A stretch of 64,000 nt of DNA from Oscillospiraceae bacterium. Its GTDB lineage: Bacteria > Bacillota > Clostridia > Oscillospirales > Oscillospiraceae. Under the pieces are notes generated by a model. The model saw nothing but the letters and a program-made list of their open reading frames with translations. It did no database searches and was not told where the DNA came from. The position numbers and the translations under genes are program-made. Positions 36,115 to 43,761 of the stretch are shown here, piece after piece; positions within the stretch are counted from its first letter, which is position 1, and each line of letters opens with the position of its first letter. Location: contig JAFVCD010000044.1 of assembly GCA_017479425.1 (NCBI GenBank), positions 62,001-126,000 on the forward strand. Direction: 5' to 3'.

Positions 36115-38139
36115 ATGAAAAAAATTACCGCGGCCATTCTGGCGCTTGCGATGCTCGTTTCAATCGGAGTTCCGGCGCTTGCCGCGAGGGATACAAGCTT
36201 CTTTACCCCGTCTGAGCACACTGATCTGAACTTTTCCGACCTCAGATATGAGCCCGTAGACGTCGAGGCGGCAAGAGCTTTCTTTGACAGCGTGCTCGAA
36301 AAGGCTCAGAACGCCGAAAACACCGCCGAGGTGGAAAAGCTTTTCGGTAAGGCGATCGGAATGAGCACTGAGGCATCCGATATGGAAACGCTGACATACA
36401 TCCTGATGTCCAAGGATCCGGCGAGCGAGGCCGCAGGAGAGTATCTTGAGGCGTCGACAAGCAGCGTTCGCGTCAAGAACGCACTCTATGCCCTCATAAG
36501 AGACCTGCTCAGAACTCCCTGCGCCGGCGCCCTCAAGGCGTATTTCACAGAAAATGAGCTTCAGTCCTTTGTAAACTATAAGGATCTGGATGAGGAGGAA
36601 ATAGAGCTTCAGGAGGCTGTTTCCGAAAAGACAAACGAATTCTGGACTGCCGCGGGCGAAGAGCTGACGGCGGAGGAGCTGTATCGCAAAAGAGCGGAAA
36701 TATATATTGACACCGTCCGCCTGAACCGCGAATTTGCGGAGCTGAACGGCTGGGACAGCTATGCTGATTACGCCTATCAGACCCTTTACAACAGGGATTT
36801 CACGCCGGACGACGCCGAAGCGTTTGCAGGGATGGTCAAGAAGTACATCGTCCCGGTGTACTGCGCGCTTAACGTGAAATACAATTCCACCAAGGTCTTA
36901 GACTATTACTATGACGACTACTCCGGCGCCCGCGCGCTTGATGAGATCGGGCCGTATATCGCAGAGATGAGCGATGAGCTTGCCGAAAGCCTCGAATTTA
37001 TGCGCACCCACGGCTTTTATGACAGCTCGATCGACCCGAAAAAGAGCGAGCAGGGCTTTACCACGCCTTTCTTCGGGCTGAACGCGCCGTTCTTTTTCAA
37101 CGCTGCTGACGGCAGCTTCGAAGACCTTCTGACGACAGTCCACGAGCTCGGACACTACAATCGATTCTACTGGTGCTGCGACAGGCGCGGTATCACCAGA
37201 CAATCCATAGACATCTGCGAGGTGCATTCTCAGGCTCTGGAGCTGCTTTTTTCAAGGTATTATCCGACGCTTCTCGGAGACGAGGCGGCGGGACTTGACG
37301 CGAGAGAGTATATAATCCTCTCGCAGCTCAGCAGCATCGTTTTCGGCGCGCTTGTTGATGAGCTTGAGCGCTGGTGCTACGCGCAGGAGACCCTTACGCC
37401 GGAGGCGATAACGAGGGCTATGGAGGACATACTCGAGTCCTGCGGTCTTACGGGCATGATCTCGCCGGACTTCTGGGCGGACGTACCCCACATTTACGAA
37501 AATCCGTTCTATTATATAAGCTACGCCGTCAGCGCGGCGGGGGCCTTCTCATTCTGGCTGGAAGCAGAGAGCGATTATTTCCGCGGAGTGGACGATTATC
37601 TGCGCTTTTCCGCTCTGCCGGACACTCTTGGCTTTGGCAAGAGCTTTGCCGCCGTCGGCGTTGATTCTCCGATGAACGAGGAGTATCTTGTTCGCCTTTC
37701 CGACGCCGTTTCCTACGAGATGCGTTTGCGCGGCTGGTACTATGACGACGTAAAAATCGATGACTGGTATTTCTATGCGGTGGACGCGCTCTGCGCCTCG
37801 ACAGAGGGCGAGGAAACGGGACTTTTCGCGCCGTATGAGCTTATCACCGAGGAGTATGCCGGACAGTTTCTCGGAAAAGCAGAGGATCTCAGCCGCATCG
37901 GCGTAGTCTGCGCGATTTATAATAAATATGGAAATGGTGAAATTGCTGTTGACACTCCTTTTGAAGACATTTCCGGACTGAGTGAAGCGGAGATAACGGC
38001 TGTAAACTGGGCGTATGAGCATGGCATAACCAAGGGGACCTCGCCCAAAACCTTCCAGCCCGATGCCGCCTGCAATAACGCTATGCTCGTTACGATGATT
38101 TACAGGGCTATGGTGAGCGCCGATGCCGAAAAGCGATAA
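36115..38139 (+). CDS. Secreted M3-family zinc peptidase with C-terminal SLH domain
   Basis: The 674-residue precursor has a signal peptide (cleavage near VPALA-ARD), an M3-like alpha-helical peptidase domain with zinc motif HELGH at residues 343-347 and a downstream EVHSQALELLF helix carrying the third ligand, and one S-layer-homology domain near the end (FEDISGLSEAEITAVNWAYE, then GTSPKTFQPDA). It would cut peptides at the wall. The second ATG is used because GGAGAG sits six bases upstream. One SLH unit instead of the usual three is notable. The gene overlaps the WYL regulator by 17 bases. Confidence 0.83.
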   Translation: MKKITAAILALAMLVSIGVPALAARDTSFFTPSEHTDLNFSDLRYEPVDVEAARAFFDSVLEKAQNAENTAEVEKLFGKAIGMSTEASDMETLTYILMSKDPASEAAGEYLEASTSSVRVKNALYALIRDLLRTPCAGALKAYFTENELQSFVNYKDLDEEEIELQEAVSEKTNEFWTAAGEELTAEELYRKRAEIYIDTVRLNREFAELNGWDSYADYAYQTLYNRDFTPDDAEAFAGMVKKYIVPVYCALNVKYNSTKVLDYYYDDYSGARALDEIGPYIAEMSDELAESLEFMRTHGFYDSSIDPKKSEQGFTTPFFGLNAPFFFNAADGSFEDLLTTVHELGHYNRFYWCCDRRGITRQSIDICEVHSQALELLFSRYYPTLLGDEAAGLDAREYIILSQLSSIVFGALVDELERWCYAQETLTPEAITRAMEDILESCGLTGMISPDFWADVPHIYENPFYYISYAVSAAGAFSFWLEAESDYFRGVDDYLRFSALPDTLGFGKSFAAVGVDSPMNEEYLVRLSDAVSYEMRLRGWYYDDVKIDDWYFYAVDALCASTEGEETGLFAPYELITEEYAGQFLGKAEDLSRIGVVCAIYNKYGNGEIAVDTPFEDISGLSEAEITAVNWAYEHGITKGTSPKTFQPDAACNNAMLVTMIYRAMVSADAEKR

Positions 38140-39100
38140 TCAGAAGCTCAAGCTTCTCTATATCCTCGATTATCTTAACAGCGAGTCAGACGAAGATCAC
38201 CCCGTAAACGCCGCGCGGCTCATTGAATATCTCGCAAAGAACGGGATACGCGCCGAGAGAAAGTCCGTCTATTCTGATATCGCGGCGCTAATCGATTACG
38301 GAGCGGATATCGAGAGCGGGAAGAGAGGATATTATGTAGCCGGGCGCGGTTTTGAAACTGCGGAGCTCAAGCTCCTTGTCGACGCCGTGCAGTCCTCAAA
38401 GTTCATAACCCGCAGAAAGACCGGAGAGCTTATAAAGAAGCTTGAAAAGCTGACAAATCGCTTCGATGCGGCGTCGCTTCAGAGGCAGGTCGTAGTTCAG
38501 AACCGGATTAAGAATATGCGCGAGTCCATCTATTACAGTGTGGACGCGATACATTCCGCGATCTCTGCGGACAAGAAGATTCGTTTCAAGTATTTCCGCT
38601 TCAATGAACGCAAGGAGCGCGTTGCACAGCGCGGCGGCGCGTGGTACATTGTGAGTCCCTTTGCGCTCATATGGGATAACGAGAATTACTATCTCGTCGG
38701 CTTCGACGCTCAGAACGGAGAGATCCGAAACTACCGCGTTGACCGAATGGACAGAATAGAGCTGATGGACGAAGAGCGGGAGGGTGAGGAGCTGTTCGGC
38801 GCCTCAGATATTTCAACCTATACCTCGCGCGTTTTCGGAATGTTCTCCGGCGAAGAGAGGACCGTCAGAATGCGGTTTCACAACGAGCTTGCGTCGGTCG
38901 TGATAGACAAGCTCGGGCTCGACGCTTTCCTTGTGCCGGATGGGAAGGAGCATTTTACCGTCACGGCGGATATCTCCGTCAGTCCGCAGTTTTACGGCTG
39001 GCTCGCCGGCCTCGGCACAAAGGCGGAAATAGTCGCGCCGGGGGATGTGAGAGAGAAATTTGCAGAGTTTATAAACGGCATATCGGAGCTATATAAATAA
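38123..39100 (+). CDS. WYL-domain transcriptional regulator
   Basis: The 325-residue protein has an N-terminal helix-turn-helix (about 8-75, KLLYILDYL to ARLIEYLAKNGI), a middle helical linker, a WYL ligand-sensing domain (about 140-215, with YIVSPFALIWDNENYYLVGF) and a C-terminal WCX-like domain. It starts inside the M3 peptidase gene with a 17-base overlap and is probably made from the same transcript. Family members answer to ligands such as nucleotides or single-stranded DNA. Its targets cannot be read here. Confidence 0.88.
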   Translation: MPKSDNQKLKLLYILDYLNSESDEDHPVNAARLIEYLAKNGIRAERKSVYSDIAALIDYGADIESGKRGYYVAGRGFETAELKLLVDAVQSSKFITRRKTGELIKKLEKLTNRFDAASLQRQVVVQNRIKNMRESIYYSVDAIHSAISADKKIRFKYFRFNERKERVAQRGGAWYIVSPFALIWDNENYYLVGFDAQNGEIRNYRVDRMDRIELMDEEREGEELFGASDISTYTSRVFGMFSGEERTVRMRFHNELASVVIDKLGLDAFLVPDGKEHFTVTADISVSPQFYGWLAGLGTKAEIVAPGDVREKFAEFINGISELYK

Positions 39101-39253
39101 AAGCTCCGACGAAGTAACGTCGGAGCTTTTGAGTGTCACGATCACCTCTCTGAGATGCGCGGCCTCAGCCTCCATCTCGACCGCCTTGCAGCCGCAGTAG
39201 AGGTAACCTGCGCAGAGCGCCGTGATTATGAGCGTGACTATGAGCTTTTTCAT
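39089..39253 (-). CDS. Possible 54-residue membrane peptide
   Basis: The frame reads MKKLIVTLIITALCAGYLYCG and continues as a short charged helix ending SELLFI. GGGAGG lies nine bases before the ATG, and the N-terminus is a typical lysine-led hydrophobic segment. It is convergent to, and overlaps, the last bases of the WYL gene, and its last codons fall in the terminator hairpin. No family is recognised. The good ribosome site makes it more likely real than chance. Confidence 0.5.
   Translation of the reverse strand: MKKLIVTLIITALCAGYLYCGCKAVEMEAEAAHLREVIVTLKSSDVTSSELLFI
39099..39130 (+). terminator. Terminator after the WYL gene
   Basis: A 13-bp stem AAAAGCTCCGACG (39099-39111) with its complement (39118-39130) ends in TTTT. 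Confidence 0.82.
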
Positions 39254-39336
39254 TTTATGTGACCTCCCTTTGTTTTTGTGACTTAATAATACAGCAGGGA
39301 GTGTCCTATAAACCGGACAGATAGGAGGCTTTTCAA

Positions 39337-40380
39337 ATGAATGTTATTGACCACGTCAGACTGTCGGAGAGCGGGGAGAGGCTTGTTATCCTCGATCAGA
39401 GCGAGCTGCCGAACAGAAAAATCTATCTCGAGCTTGAGTCTGCCGAAGCTATGTACGAGGCGATCAAGGCGCTGAGAGTGCGCGGTGCGCCGGCGATCGG
39501 TATTTTTGCGGGCTTTGCGATGTACGTTCTCGCGCTGAGAATGCCGGAGCGACCGGAATTTGATGCGGAATTCAGGAAAGCCGCCGAATATCTCAATTCC
39601 TCGCGCCCTACGGCGGTAAATCTCAGCTGGGCGCTTAAAAGAATGATAAAGGTGCTTGAAAACAATAAAAAAGCGGCAAAAGCTGAGCTTTTGCCGCTTT
39701 TGAGGAATGAGGCGCAGGCAATTCTTGATGAGGATATCGCCATGTGCCGCGCAATAAGCGAGTATGGCATGAGCCTGTTAAAGCCCGGCGACGGCGTTCT
39801 CACGCACTGCAATGCAGGACCCCTTGCCACCTCGCGCTACGGAACGGCGATAGGGCCGATACTGCTTGCAAAGGAAAAGGGAATAGAGGTTCACGCCTTT
39901 GCCGACGAAACAAGACCGCTTCTGCAGGGCGCGCGGCTCACGAGCTTCGAGCTTCACGAGGCGGGGGTTGACGTCACGCTTATCTGCGACAACATGGCGT
40001 CCATCGTTATGAAATCCGGAAAGGTGCAATATTGCTTTGTGGGCTGCGACAGAGTTGCCGCAAACGGCGACACGGCGAACAAAATCGGCACCTCGGGCGT
40101 TGCGATTCTTGCAAAGCACTACGGAATCCCGTTTTACGTTTTAGGCCCCAGCTCAACGGTCGACCTCAATACTCCCACGGGCACAGATATCGTTATCGAG
40201 GAGCGCGACGGCGACGAGATACGCTCTAAATGGTACTCTGAGCCTATGGCGCCGGAGGGAGTGAAGTGCTACAATCCGGCGTTCGACGTCACCGACCACA
40301 CGCTCATAACCGGTATCATCACCGAAAAGGGCATTTGCCGCGAGCCGTACACAGAGAGTCTGAAAAATCTGTTTAGATAA
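39337..40380 (+). CDS. mtnA: Methylthioribose-1-phosphate isomerase (MtnA)
   Basis: The 347-residue enzyme isomerises 5-methylthioribose-1-phosphate to methylthioribulose-1-phosphate in methionine salvage. Visible blocks are [29 protein letters not shown] with the catalytic cysteine, [20 protein letters not shown], and [18 protein letters not shown] with the catalytic aspartate. AGGAGG precedes the ATG. No other methionine-salvage gene is adjacent. The eIF2B-like ribose-1,5-bisphosphate isomerases are a less likely alternative given these motifs. Confidence 0.92.
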   Translation: MNVIDHVRLSESGERLVILDQSELPNRKIYLELESAEAMYEAIKALRVRGAPAIGIFAGFAMYVLALRMPERPEFDAEFRKAAEYLNSSRPTAVNLSWALKRMIKVLENNKKAAKAELLPLLRNEAQAILDEDIAMCRAISEYGMSLLKPGDGVLTHCNAGPLATSRYGTAIGPILLAKEKGIEVHAFADETRPLLQGARLTSFELHEAGVDVTLICDNMASIVMKSGKVQYCFVGCDRVAANGDTANKIGTSGVAILAKHYGIPFYVLGPSSTVDLNTPTGTDIVIEERDGDEIRSKWYSEPMAPEGVKCYNPAFDVTDHTLITGIITEKGICREPYTESLKNLFR

Positions 40381-40383
40381 CAA

Positions 40384-40410
40384 AAAAGGAGAGGCAAGCC
40401 TCTCCTTTTA
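40384..40410. terminator. Bidirectional terminator
   Basis: A 12-bp stem AAAAGGAGAGGC/GCCTCTCCTTTT (40384-40395 and 40398-40409) serves the converging mtnA and pepF genes. Confidence 0.82.
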
Positions 40411-40423
40411 AGTTTTGTGAGCC

Positions 40424-42220
40424 TTACGAGAGCTTTTCCATTTCCTCGATAAGCTCCTCAAAGTAGCTGAGTGCAGAATTCACCGGCTCGGGCGTGGACA
40501 TATCCACTCCGGCAATCCTGAGAAGACTGATGGGGTCGGCGGAGGAGCCGCCGGACAGGAACTTCTTGTAGTCACGAACGGCGCTCTCGCCCTCGGTGAG
40601 TATGCGGTTTGCGATTGCAACGGCGGCGGAGTAGCCGGTTGCGTACTGGAACACATAGTAGTTGTAGAAGAAGTGGGGGATTCTTGCCCACTCGCAGGCG
40701 ATAGGCTCGTCGGATACGATGGAGTCGCCGTAATAGAGCTTGTTGAGCGCGAGATACTTCTCATTCAGCGCATCGGCGGTGAGAGCCTCGCCATTTTCGC
40801 ACATTCTGCCCATCATAAGCTCAAATTCGGCAAACTGGGTCTGACGATATACCGTTCCCTTGAAGGAATCGAGGAAATGGTTAATAAGGTATGCGCGCTC
40901 CGCCTTGTCGGTAGTCTTGCTCAGAAGATAGCGGTTGAGAAGCACCTCGTTAACGGTGCTTGCGACCTCGGCTACGAAGATAACGTAGTCGGCGGTAGAA
41001 ACCGGCTGATACTTCGTCGAGTGGTAGGAGTGGAGCGCATGACCCATCTCGTGCGCGAGAGTGAACATACTGTCAAGCGTGTCCTTGTGGTTTAAGAGCA
41101 CATAGGGGTGGGGACGGGATGAGCCGGAGGAGTAGGCGCCGCTTCTCTTTCCGGCGTTTTCGTAAACGTCTATCCAGCGATTATTGAAGCCGGTTTTCAA
41201 AAGCTCAATATAATCCTCACCAAGAACACTCAGAGCCTCGATAACTGTGCTTTTGGCTTCCTCGAAGCTTATCTTCTTGTCTGCTGACTTGACGATCGGG
41301 GTGTAGATATCGTACATGTGCAGCTCGTCAACGCCGAGAAGCTTTTTGCGCAGTGCAACATAGCGGTGAAGCTTCGGGAGATTTGCGTGAACGGCGTCGA
41401 TGAGGTTGAGATATACCTCGGTGGGTACCTCGGTATCGTCAAGGCTTGCCTCGAGGGTCGAGCCGTAGCCTCGTGCCTCGGCAAAGAATCTGAGCTGCTT
41501 CATCTGACTGTCGAGAATCGTTGCTGCGGTGTTTTTGAACTCGCCGACTCGGGAGTACATACCCTCAAAAGCGTTCCTTCGCAAAACCCGGTCGTCTGAC
41601 TCCATGAGCGGTCCATAGGAGCCGGCGGTAAGGGTGTGAAGGCTGCCATCCTTATCCGCAACTGAGGGGAACTTCAGATCTGCGTTGCGGAAGATAGAGC
41701 CGATTCTGTCAGGCGAGCCTGCCAACTCCCGCGCGGAGGCGAGCAGACGCTCCTCGGCGGGGGAGAGAATGTGCGCCTTCTTGCGGCGGATCTGATATAG
41801 CGCGCGGCGATACTCGGAAAGCTCCGGCTTTTCAGCATAGAATTTTTCAAGCGTTTCATCTGTAATTGCCATGATCTCCGGCGTAAAGAATGCAGCGGCT
41901 GAGGAGATCGCAACAGCTGTGCTCATCGCCTTGCCGCGCATATCCTGATACTTTGCGCTTGACTGGTCAACGTCCAGCGAACAGCTTGCATAGCCGAAAA
42001 GCGGCTCAAGGCGGCAGCTTATCTCGTCCTCAAGCTTCAGAGCATCATAGAGAGTATCCGCGCTCTCACCGAGGCGACCCTGATAGGCGGAGATGCGCTC
42101 CGGCATAGCTTTCAGCGCTTCGTTCTCTTTGTACCACGCATCGTCGGAGGGGAATATATCAGCAAGGTTCCAGGTAAAATCTACGGGAACGTCTTTTCTT
42201 TTGGTATTCGGATCGAGCAT
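40424..42220 (-). CDS. pepF: Oligoendopeptidase F (M3B)
   Basis: The 598-residue cytosolic zinc peptidase cleaves oligopeptides. The motif HEMGH is at residues 390-394 and the third zinc ligand lies in FVAEVASTVNE about 25 residues later. Length is standard for PepF. It lacks a signal peptide, in contrast to the SLH-anchored M3 relative at 36115. It follows the HIT-protein gene by ten bases and is probably on the same transcript. Confidence 0.95.
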   Translation of the reverse strand: MLDPNTKRKDVPVDFTWNLADIFPSDDAWYKENEALKAMPERISAYQGRLGESADTLYDALKLEDEISCRLEPLFGYASCSLDVDQSSAKYQDMRGKAMSTAVAISSAAAFFTPEIMAITDETLEKFYAEKPELSEYRRALYQIRRKKAHILSPAEERLLASARELAGSPDRIGSIFRNADLKFPSVADKDGSLHTLTAGSYGPLMESDDRVLRRNAFEGMYSRVGEFKNTAATILDSQMKQLRFFAEARGYGSTLEASLDDTEVPTEVYLNLIDAVHANLPKLHRYVALRKKLLGVDELHMYDIYTPIVKSADKKISFEEAKSTVIEALSVLGEDYIELLKTGFNNRWIDVYENAGKRSGAYSSGSSRPHPYVLLNHKDTLDSMFTLAHEMGHALHSYHSTKYQPVSTADYVIFVAEVASTVNEVLLNRYLLSKTTDKAERAYLINHFLDSFKGTVYRQTQFAEFELMMGRMCENGEALTADALNEKYLALNKLYYGDSIVSDEPIACEWARIPHFFYNYYVFQYATGYSAAVAIANRILTEGESAVRDYKKFLSGGSSADPISLLRIAGVDMSTPEPVNSALSYFEELIEEMEKLS

Positions 42221-42230
42221 TTCTTCTCCT

Positions 42231-42653
42231 TTACAGCGCTGCCTTGATTTTTGCGATCATCTCGGCGTACTCATCGTCGGTGAGGAACACACGCTTGGGG
42301 TTCATCTCAAAGGTGCCGCCCCACTCGAAGCCGTCGCGGTACTTGGGAACGAGGTGCATGTGAAGATGGCAGCCCGTGTCGCCGTAGGCGCCGTAGTTGA
42401 GCTTGACCATATCGGGGAACGCCTTGTGGATCGCCTCTGCTGCGTGGTTTACGTCCTTGAAGAAGGCGTTGCGCTCCTCCTCGGTGATGTTGACGATCTC
42501 GCTGACGTGATCCTTATAGGCTACGATGCAGCGGCCGGGGTGGGACTGCTCCTTGAAGAGAATGAGCTGGCTGACCTCGAGGTCGCAGATCTTGATTCCG
42601 AAGGCGTCGAGCGCCGCCTGATTTCCGCAGTATGAGCAGTTGGGGTCTTTCAT
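42231..42653 (-). CDS. HIT-family (histidine triad) protein with CxxC head
   Basis: The 140-residue protein is a nucleotide hydrolase or transferase of the HIT superfamily. The triad is His96, His98 and His100 in HLHMHLVPKY. The N-terminal CSYCG (Cys6, Cys9) could hold zinc with later residues. It is the first gene of the operon with pepF and is divergent from the DUF362 gene across leader copy D. The substrate is unknown; many relatives hydrolyse adenosine phosphoramidates. Confidence 0.9.
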   Translation of the reverse strand: MKDPNCSYCGNQAALDAFGIKICDLEVSQLILFKEQSHPGRCIVAYKDHVSEIVNITEEERNAFFKDVNHAAEAIHKAFPDMVKLNYGAYGDTGCHLHMHLVPKYRDGFEWGGTFEMNPKRVFLTDDEYAEMIAKIKAAL

Positions 42654-42666
42654 TTTATGTTCCTCC

Positions 42667-42805
42667 TTGCAGTTTTATTGGATTTCGGTTATAATAATTG
42701 CACAGCAATATTATATTTTAATTTTAGTCCTTTTTCTCGCCGCAGAAGCGGCAACCGAAAAAGATGACAAATTATAACATATACGCTACGCAGATATGTT
42801 ATAAT
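42667..42805 (+). repeat. Dispersed leader element, copy D
   Basis: TTGCAG (42667-42672) is 17 bp from TATAAT (42690-42695). An AT-rich palindrome (about 42691-42714, one-base indel between arms) overlaps the -10 box. The conserved stem-loop is at 42730-42763 with tetraloop AGAA. The third module shared with copy C has perfect arms TTATAACATAT (42772-42782) and ATATGTTATAA (42794-42804) and ends in a second TATAAT with upstream TGT. The DUF362 gene starts 34 bases later. Confidence 0.84.
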
Positions 42806-42838
42806 ACTATCACAAATTATCCCAGGAGGGAAGTACAA

Positions 42839-43723
42839 ATGGAAAAAGCAAAGGTATTTTTTACAAAAGAAATAACGCCCGAAGCGGTTGTCAGAATGTA
42901 TGAGGCGCTCGGAAGAGAGCTCAAAGGCAAGGTAGCCGTCAAAATGAGCACCGGCGAGAGCAAAAAGTCAAATCATCTGCGCCCGGAGTTCGTCGCGCCG
43001 ATCGTAAACCGCCTTAACGGCACCATCGTCGAGTGCTGCACGGCTTACGGCGGCTCGAGGCAGGAAATTCGCAAGCACTGGGCGGCGATCGAGGAGCGCG
43101 GATTTAAAAAGGTTGCGCCGGTCGAAATAATGGACGAGTTCGGCGAGTTCGAGATACCCATCGAGGGCGGAGTGCACATGGATACCGACATCGTCGGCAC
43201 CGGACTTAAAAGCTACGATTCCGTTCTCATTCTGAGCCACTTCAAGGGTCACGTGATGGGCGGCTTCGGCGGCGCGCTGAAAAATATCTCCATCGGAATT
43301 GCCTCCAGCCACGGCAAGGCAAAGATACACTCCGCCGGCGTTACCATCGACACAAGCAAGTGCTGGGGCGAGTGCAAGCCGAAGCAGGATGACTTCCTTG
43401 AGAGCATGGCTGAGGCCTGCAAGGGCGTTCTCGATTACGTCGGCAGAGAGAATATGGCGTACATCAATGTGGCAAACCGCCTCTCCGTAGACTGCGACTG
43501 CGACGGCAACCCCCACGAGCCGGAGATGGCTGACATCGGCATATTTGCCTCCCTCGACCCGGTAGCCATCGATCAGGCGTGCGTTGACGCGGTCTACGCC
43601 TCGGCTGATCCGGGTAAAAAGGCGCTTATAGAGCGCATGGAGTCGCGCCACGGAATCCACACCGTTGAGCACGCCGCCGATATCGGCGTCGGCACGAGAG
43701 AGTACGAGCTTATTGAGCTGTAA
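42839..43723 (+). CDS. DUF362-domain protein
   Basis: The 294-residue protein matches DUF362, a family often tied to Fe-S proteins, here without the C-terminal ferredoxin some members carry. Recognisable parts are KVAVKMSTGESKKSNHLRPE, VGTGLKSYDSVLILSHFKGH, MGGFGGALKNISIG and SLDPVAIDQACVD. AGGAGGG before the ATG fixes the start, 75 bases inside a longer frame that enters leader copy D. Its biochemical role is not established. It is monocistronic. Confidence 0.85.
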   Translation: MEKAKVFFTKEITPEAVVRMYEALGRELKGKVAVKMSTGESKKSNHLRPEFVAPIVNRLNGTIVECCTAYGGSRQEIRKHWAAIEERGFKKVAPVEIMDEFGEFEIPIEGGVHMDTDIVGTGLKSYDSVLILSHFKGHVMGGFGGALKNISIGIASSHGKAKIHSAGVTIDTSKCWGECKPKQDDFLESMAEACKGVLDYVGRENMAYINVANRLSVDCDCDGNPHEPEMADIGIFASLDPVAIDQACVDAVYASADPGKKALIERMESRHGIHTVEHAADIGVGTREYELIEL

Positions 43724-43731
43724 AAACATTC

Positions 43732-43760
43732 AGGGCGGGTCGCAAAAGACCCGCCCTTGA
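43732..43760. terminator. Bidirectional terminator
   Basis: A 10-bp stem AGGGCGGGTC/GACCCGCCCT (43732-43741 and 43748-43757) separates the converging DUF362 and GH2 genes. Confidence 0.8.
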
Positions 43761-43761
43761 T

